A stretch of DNA of 16,999 nt. Origin: a bacterium. Lineage in GTDB: Bacteria > Bacillota > Clostridia > Oscillospirales > CAG-272. Under the pieces are notes generated by a model, which had not been told where the DNA came from, did not search any database, and worked only from the letters and a program-made list of their open reading frames with translations. The first letter of the stretch is position 1. Every line of letters starts with the position of its first letter. The DNA lies in assembly GCA_004558975.1 (NCBI GenBank), contig SFZB01000022.1, forward strand, positions 1 through 16,999, read 5' to 3'. Positions 13,404 to 16,999 of this stretch are shown piece by piece. Position numbers and translations under genes: made by a program.

Positions 13404-13974
13404 TTATTTTCTGAAGAAGTGGAAGTCACAGCAATCGTCGCCGTTGCCGAGTGTTTGGGTGCGCGTAAAGCCGATCTTTCTCAGCCCGCCATACGTCACG
13501 TCGTCCACGGCACAACTCAGCGCAATCGTTCTCGACGCAAACCGTGTGCCAAAGGCATTTTGTGATCGTGACATCGAAGGATTTTTTATCGTGGCTTTGC
13601 GTGCTTTCCTGCAGGTCGGTCTTGCGCATGATGCGCCGGAAGATCTTGCTGTAAAGGGCATAGAAGCCGGGGACAATCTCCATTCCGGCTGCGGATTTAT
13701 GTTTTTTCGCCGCGACCTTTTCCGGCATATATTTCTGCATATACGCATACACGTCCGCCGCGGGGATACCGTCGCCAAGCAGGGCTTTATAGAGTGCGAT
13801 GCGGGGGAGGATCGTCTGGGTCAGCGTTTTCATCTGGCTTGCCGGCTTGTTTTTTGTGTTTGCAATCAGCGTGCCGAGCATTTTGTCCTGCGCGCCGAAC
13901 AAAGCGTCCCCCCGGTCGTTTCCGAACGCCTCGACGAGAAACGACCGGATCTGTTTCTGCTGTTTGGTTTTCAT
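13404..13974 (-). pseudogene. Frameshifted L-2-amino-thiazoline-4-carboxylic acid hydrolase family gene
   Basis: The reading frame starts at the ATG at 13974 (GGAGGGGG 8 bases upstream) and gives about 157 residues (MKTKQQKQIRSFLVEAFG to NDCAELC). It then loses homology and stops at 13426. The expected C-terminus continues in another frame from about 13513 to the TAA at 13404: CAVDDVTYGGLRKIGFTRTQ and then TLGNGDDCCDFHFFRK. The closing RTQTLGxGxDCCDF motif is characteristic of this family, named after a bacterial enzyme in conversion of DL-2-aminothiazoline-4-carboxylate to cysteine; most members have no known substrate. The junction falls at TTGTGCC (13509-13515), where the two Cys-containing motifs collapse onto each other. 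The gene is probably inactive unless this is a sequencing error. No clear promoter is seen, and the intact family product would be near 195 residues. Confidence 0.75.
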
Positions 13975-14060
13975 TGTGAAGCCCCCTCCGATTGTGAGAG
14001 GCGACAGAACAACGTGTCCGAAAGTGATTTTCCGTGTCACCCGGCGCCCCCGGACATGAC

Positions 14061-14089
14061 AAAAAGCACCCGCGCCGCGGGTGCTTTTT
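14061..14089. terminator. Bidirectional terminator downstream of rhaM
   Basis: The arms AAAAAGCACCCGC (14061-14073) and GCGGGTGCTTTTT (14077-14089) form a perfect 13-bp stem with a 3-base loop. A and T runs lie on both sides. It ends rhaM transcription on the minus strand and isolates the hydrolase pseudogene. Confidence 0.88.
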
Positions 14090-14167
14090 ACTTTTCGGCT
14101 GGTTTGATTTCAGGCGTCGGCAATGCCGTCCGTCATGCCGCTTTCCGGGTCGGGATTTCGGTCGCCG

Positions 14168-14497
14168 TCATTCGTCGTCCGTGCGGAAAGAAAAGACCTG
14201 CGTGAGTTGCGGCTGTGCGCCGGTCTCGGGATCCGGCTCCATGTCCATCACGTCTTTCATGTACTCGTTCCAACGGTCAACCACCGGAGACGCCGCCTGT
14301 ACCTGTGCGGCAAAGGTTTTCCCGCGCTCGCACTCATAGTAACCGAACAACTCGTTTCCCGCATTCCAGATGGAATAGTTCCGGATCCCCGCCGCGCGCA
14401 AAACCTCTTTCATCTCGTCCCAGATCTCATCGTGCCGACGGCGGTACTCGGCGAGCATGCCGTCCTTGACCGTCGCTTTCCACGCGTAACGTTCCAT
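14168..14497 (-). CDS. rhaM: L-rhamnose mutarotase
   Basis: A 109-residue protein (Escherichia coli RhaM has 104). It interconverts alpha and beta anomers of L-rhamnopyranose in the cytoplasm, supplying the anomer used by the catabolic isomerase. The active-site pattern EYRRRHDEIW (17-26) places Tyr18 and His22 exactly as in E. coli RhaM. It is followed by EVLRAAGIRNYSIW and, near the end, VVDRWNEYMKDVM and QLTQVFSF, all family hallmarks. The start at 14497 has AAGGAG about 7 bases upstream. It has its own promoter with an operator-like palindrome and a strong terminator. It probably works with the GH78 rhamnosidase at 7.2-9.4 kb, which lies on the same strand but in another transcription unit. 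No other rhamnose catabolic gene is in the window. Confidence 0.93.
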   Translation of the reverse strand: MERYAWKATVKDGMLAEYRRRHDEIWDEMKEVLRAAGIRNYSIWNAGNELFGYYECERGKTFAAQVQAASPVVDRWNEYMKDVMDMEPDPETGAQPQLTQVFSFRTDDE

Positions 14498-14537
14498 AGG
14501 TTCTCCTTCTTTCGGCACCGCCGACGCAGTACCGGAT

Positions 14538-14567
14538 TTTATAAATGACCCGTTGACCGGGTGTCAC
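14538..14567 (-). promoter_or_regulatory. Candidate rhaM promoter with operator-like palindrome
   Basis: The minus strand reads GTGACA (14567-14562), 18 bases, TATAAA (14543-14538). The spacer holds the inverted repeat ACCCG-TTGAC-CGGGT (14548-14562), which also touches the -35. A repressor bound here would block the promoter. No regulator gene is in the window. Confidence 0.45.
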
Positions 14568-14681
14568 GATTTGTTTTTGCGGCTACCGGAGAGAAATGCC
14601 CGTTTGAAACCGTTCTTCGCAAGCCCAAAGGTTTGGTCTGCGCACTACGGCGTACGTATCTAAACGGCGCGCAGGCGTATT

Positions 14682-15419
14682 TTACGGCTCCGCCCCGTCC
14701 GAAATGCCGAAGCCCGTGCTAGCGAAACGGTCATACAATTCACGTATGACGCGAAGTACGTCGGGGTCGGCGCCCTCCGGCACGAAATCCGACACCTCGG
14801 CGCCGAAGAAGTGCGCCCATACAAGCGCCACGGCGTAGCGTCCGTACGGAATGTGCATATGGAATCCGTCACGGGTATATTCATCGCCGAGCGACGGTCC
14901 GTGCACGCGCAGATACGCGATAAAGCGACCCGACGGAATGATTTCCAAACTGTGTGCAGACGCCGCCGCACCGGCTGCCGCACGGATCGCGTGCGCCATT
15001 TCCGTTTGATCATTGTGATAATGAGAAAACTGCGGGTGGGTGGAATCGGTCGCATATGCCCACGTCTCGTGGAACACGATGCGCGCTCCGGGGCAGAGCG
15101 CCCGCACGGCGGCGAGGACCTCGGTCAGATACGGCTCATACGTCCCGGGGAGCCCCGAAAAATGGCTCGCCTGCTGGACGGTCACGACGTCCCACGGCGT
15201 CCCTGCCATGATATCGTTTGCCGCAACGTGTTCCGGCTGAATGGCGCGTCCGTGTTCCTGAAACACATACGCCTTGTCCCCCGCCGCGAGATGCGCGGCA
15301 TGTGTCTCGAGCGAACAGCCCGGGATGTGCAGATTGCGGACATACAGTGCGGGGGCGAGATGTTCGAGATACGCCGTCGCGTCCTCCGAGAAACTGTTGC
15401 CGAGTGCGAGAATCCTCAT
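14682..15419 (-). CDS. DUF4886 / SGNH hydrolase-like protein
   Basis: A 245-residue protein with no signal peptide. It begins MRILALGNSFSEDATAYLEHL; GNSFS (7-11) stands in place of the GDSL block I of SGNH hydrolases, with Ser9 as likely nucleophile. The middle has VVTVQQASHFSGLPGTY (block III-like). Near the end, DGFHMHIPYGRYA supplies the Asp-x-x-His of block V. This pattern is that of DUF4886, found in Bacteroidota and Bacillota glycan-use loci and suspected to be a carbohydrate esterase. The start at 15419 has GGGAGGT very close upstream (3 bases). It lies upstream of rhaM on the same strand with a 184-base gap that contains the rhaM promoter. A role in deacylating rhamnose-containing glycans is inference. 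Confidence 0.82.
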   Translation of the reverse strand: MRILALGNSFSEDATAYLEHLAPALYVRNLHIPGCSLETHAAHLAAGDKAYVFQEHGRAIQPEHVAANDIMAGTPWDVVTVQQASHFSGLPGTYEPYLTEVLAAVRALCPGARIVFHETWAYATDSTHPQFSHYHNDQTEMAHAIRAAAGAAASAHSLEIIPSGRFIAYLRVHGPSLGDEYTRDGFHMHIPYGRYAVALVWAHFFGAEVSDFVPEGADPDVLRVIRELYDRFASTGFGISDGAEP

Positions 15420-15437
15420 AGTACCTCCCGTGTCCTC

Positions 15438-15465
15438 TTGACTTTTCCCCGCATCCGGGTAGAAT
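15438..15465 (+). promoter_or_regulatory. Sigma-A promoter of trmL
   Basis: TTGACT (15438-15443), 16 bases, TAGAAT (15460-15465), with the ATG at 15492. Close to consensus, with slightly short spacing. Confidence 0.65.
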
Positions 15466-15491
15466 GGTTATGAAAAGAAAAGGAGCCTTTT

Positions 15492-15995
15492 ATGATCAAT
15501 ATTGTTTTACATTGTCCCGAAATCCCACAGAACACCGGCAACATCGCGCGCACCTGTGCGGCAACGGGCGCGGCTCTGCACCTCATCCGCCCACTCGGGT
15601 TCACGATCGATGACCGCAAGCTGAAGCGCGCCGGTCTCGACTACTGGGACAAACTGAATATTACCTATTATGACAACGAGGAGGCGTTTTTCCGGCTCCA
15701 CGCTGACAAAACCATCTATTGCTTCTCGACAAAGAGTCCGAGATCCTATACCGAAGTCACCTACCCGGAGGACGTCTATTTAATGTTCGGCAGGGAGACC
15801 GCAGGGCTCCCCGAGCATATTCTTGCAGAGCGCCCCGACACCTGTGTACGGATCCCTATGCGGGAGGGGTTGCGCTCTCTCAATCTCTCGAACAGCGTCG
15901 CCGTCGCGGTCTACGAAGTCCTGCGACAGCGGGATTTTGCGGGGCTCCTCTCCGAGGGGACTCCCACGACGTTTTCGTGGGAGGACGTACGCTAA
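15492..15995 (+). CDS. trmL: tRNA (cytidine(34)-2'-O)-methyltransferase
   Basis: A 167-residue SPOUT-class methyltransferase, close to the usual 155-170. TrmL (YibK/CspR) methylates the 2'-O of the wobble base in tRNA-Leu isoacceptors using S-adenosylmethionine. The sequence shows INIVLHCPEIPQNTGNIAR (motif 1, Asn14-Arg20), FTIDDRKLKRAGLDYWD, LMFGRETAGLP (97-107) and the knot-forming IPMREGLRSLNLSNSVAVAV (121-140). AAGGAG stands 6 bases before the ATG. It is transcribed alone. A perfect hairpin lies within its last codons, and no ordinary terminator follows before the convergent lipoprotein gene. A tRNA-Leu gene lies 1 kb downstream, probably by chance. Confidence 0.95.
   Translation: MINIVLHCPEIPQNTGNIARTCAATGAALHLIRPLGFTIDDRKLKRAGLDYWDKLNITYYDNEEAFFRLHADKTIYCFSTKSPRSYTEVTYPEDVYLMFGRETAGLPEHILAERPDTCVRIPMREGLRSLNLSNSVAVAVYEVLRQRDFAGLLSEGTPTTFSWEDVR
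15961..15983 (+). other. Hairpin inside the 3' end of trmL
   Basis: CTCCCACGA (15961-15969) and TCGTGGGAG (15975-15983) form a perfect 9-bp stem with a CGTTT loop, ending 12 bases before the end of the stop codon. No T run follows, so it is not a classic terminator. It may protect the mRNA 3' end or act as a weak terminator. Confidence 0.45.
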
Positions 15996-16031
15996 CCGGG
16001 GGCTGCGTTTATAACCCTTCAGTGGTTTCTG

Positions 16032-16667
16032 TCAGTTGTCCGTGATATCGGTCGGGAGGGTAATGGTTGTTTCGTCGATGCCGGTGACCGCCATCGTAAT
16101 GACGACGGGATAACGTGCCGTACCGTCCATTTGTACACCCTTCCCCATGATTGTGCAGGTCCTGCCGGTGATGGCAAGTTCCATGTCGGTCAGTTCCATT
16201 CCGAGCGACGCGAACATGTCATAATCCTTCAACACAAACGCTTCGCGCTTTCTGCTCCACTCCCACGCGTCGGGAGAGAGATAAGAGAGAAACCTGCCAT
16301 AGGTGCTCTCCGCGCCGCGCGTCAGCTCCGCATATTCCGCCTGCGTGTACGAGCGGGACGGCACATAGGTATCGCCCGCCGCCTCCCAGACCGTCACGCC
16401 GTCGGCGCCGGACACTCCATAGGTGACGCCAAGAACAGATTCCTCCGACCACACATCTTTCGTGGCAGACAGCACATAATACAGCGCCAGGCGGTCGGTG
16501 CTTTCCCGCCCCTCAATCGTATAGGTAAAGGTAAAATTATCGGCGGCGGAAAGAATTTCCCGCGTTTCCCGTATGGCATCTTTCTTCCCGCAGGCGCTAA
16601 GGAACAGGGCGGTCAGAAGTATGACGGCGGCAAGCAGCCGCGACAGAATACGTACATTTCTTTTCAT
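16032..16667 (-). CDS. Unknown lipoprotein
   Basis: A 211-residue protein with a clear lipoprotein signal: MKRNVRILSR, a hydrophobic core (LLAAVILLTALF) and the lipobox LSAC with Cys26, then GKKD. The mature part is about 185 residues, with NFTFTYTIEG and ESTDRLALYYV strands, a tract of YTQAEYAELTRG, and a C-terminus rich in beta-type segments (MELAITGRTCTIMGK, YPVVITMAVTGI). The alternating pattern suggests a beta-rich fold such as seen in small surface lipoproteins, but I do not recognise a family. AAAGGAAA precedes the ATG. It has its own sigma-A promoter and a leader of about 110 bases. It converges on trmL with only 36 bases between the stops. Confidence 0.75.
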   Translation of the reverse strand: MKRNVRILSRLLAAVILLTALFLSACGKKDAIRETREILSAADNFTFTYTIEGRESTDRLALYYVLSATKDVWSEESVLGVTYGVSGADGVTVWEAAGDTYVPSRSYTQAEYAELTRGAESTYGRFLSYLSPDAWEWSRKREAFVLKDYDMFASLGMELTDMELAITGRTCTIMGKGVQMDGTARYPVVITMAVTGIDETTITLPTDITDN

Positions 16668-16784
16668 TTGGTTTCCTTTGCACGGCTCTTCCCGACGACG
16701 TATGTCCGCGCACAGGCGGAAGTCCCGCGTCCGTTACAGACGGCGTGCGGCTTAATTGGAATAACGGATACTTTGATTGTTACT

Positions 16785-16813
16785 ATTGTAGCATGGCGTC
16801 AGAGGAAAAGCAA
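16785..16813 (-). promoter_or_regulatory. Sigma-A promoter of the lipoprotein gene
   Basis: The minus strand reads TTGCTT (16813-16808), 17 bases, TACAAT (16790-16785), with TGC directly before the -10 (extended -10). It lies about 118 bases from the ATG at 16667, leaving a GC-rich leader in which I see no ORF and no recognised riboswitch. Confidence 0.65.
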
Positions 16814-16906
16814 TTCCGCCTTGTGACGAAATACGCCCCCGACGTTTGTGTAAAACAGCGGAAAAGTCTCCTTTTCAAAAAAACTTGCAAAAACAAAAAC
16901 TTTCCC

Positions 16907-16935
16907 TTGACAAACCCCGCCACGTTCTGTATAAT
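16907..16935 (+). promoter_or_regulatory. Perfect sigma-A promoter of the tRNA-Leu gene
   Basis: TTGACA (16907-16912), 17 bases, TATAAT (16930-16935), 13 bases before the first tRNA base. Full consensus, as expected for a strongly expressed stable-RNA gene. Confidence 0.9.
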
Positions 16936-16948
16936 AAAATGCGTCCAC

Positions 16949-16999
16949 GCGAGAGTGGCGAAACTGGCAGACGCGCACGTTTGAGGGGCGTGTGGTTTA
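16949..16999 (+). tRNA. tRNA-Leu (anticodon GAG), 5' part
   Basis: The gene is cut by the right edge. The visible parts are the acceptor arm GCGAGAG, TG, D-stem GCG/CGC around a loop with CTGGCAGA, and the anticodon stem CACGT/GCGTG enclosing TTGAGGG. The anticodon is GAG (read by Leu codons CUC and CUU). The start of a long variable arm (TGGTTTA) follows, typical of a type II leucine tRNA. Confidence 0.92.

Noticed and set aside
1..16999. CRISPR arrays, insertion sequences, prophage or defence islands
   Set aside because: No direct-repeat arrays, transposase, integrase, cas or restriction-modification genes were found; the only nuclease-like protein is in a metabolic context.

Overview
The window looks like chromosomal DNA from a fairly GC-rich, spore-forming member of the Bacillota (class Clostridia, probably an Oscillospiraceae/Ruminococcaceae-like gut lineage). 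The reasons are: a complete forespore sigma factor sigG, the sporulation protease spoIVB, HPr kinase hprK, a DUF4830 protein, a PrsA-like lipoprotein, strong Gram-positive ribosome binding sites and TTGACA/TATAAT promoters. I see no phage, transposase, plasmid or CRISPR content, and no block of foreign-looking composition.

Left part (1-7.1 kb), carbon regulation and sporulation. A lipoprotein-like gene start runs off the left edge (-). Then come a DUF4830 gene (-), a 32-residue cysteine-rich peptide (-) and hprK (-). Divergent from hprK is a two-gene unit (PrsA-like lipoprotein plus an unknown protein, overlapping by ATGA), followed by spoIVB (+) and an unknown polytopic membrane protein (+). 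That protein is convergent with sigG (-) across a palindromic terminator. Several intergenic regions carry sequences that resemble sporulation promoters: sigma-E-like before DUF4830, sigma-K-like before the Cys-rich peptide, and a full match to the remembered sigma-F -10 consensus before sigG. The sigG leader also contains a perfect hairpin that buries its Shine-Dalgarno sequence.

Middle part (7.1-12.4 kb, all -). purA has its own promoter and a hairpin terminator. It is followed by three genes joined by ATGA overlaps: a PD-(D/E)xK-like unknown protein, a PflX-like radical SAM protein and a GH78 alpha-L-rhamnosidase. This trio has no evident promoter of its own.

Right part (12.4-17 kb). A YwaF-like membrane protein (+) is followed by a frameshifted gene of the L-2-amino-thiazoline-4-carboxylic acid hydrolase family (-), L-rhamnose mutarotase rhaM (-), a DUF4886/SGNH hydrolase-like protein (-), trmL (+), a lipoprotein (-) and the 5' part of a tRNA-Leu(GAG) gene (+) behind a perfect sigma-A promoter. 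The rhamnosidase, RhaM and possibly the SGNH protein suggest use of rhamnose-containing glycans, but no rhamnose kinase, isomerase, aldolase, transporter or regulator lies in the window.

No clear new defence or mobile system is visible. The most interesting items are the sigG leader, the translationally coupled nuclease-like/radical SAM/rhamnosidase trio, the cysteine-rich mini-protein with a sporulation-like promoter, and the nested palindromes in front of spoIVB. Promoter and structure calls were made by eye from remembered consensus sequences.
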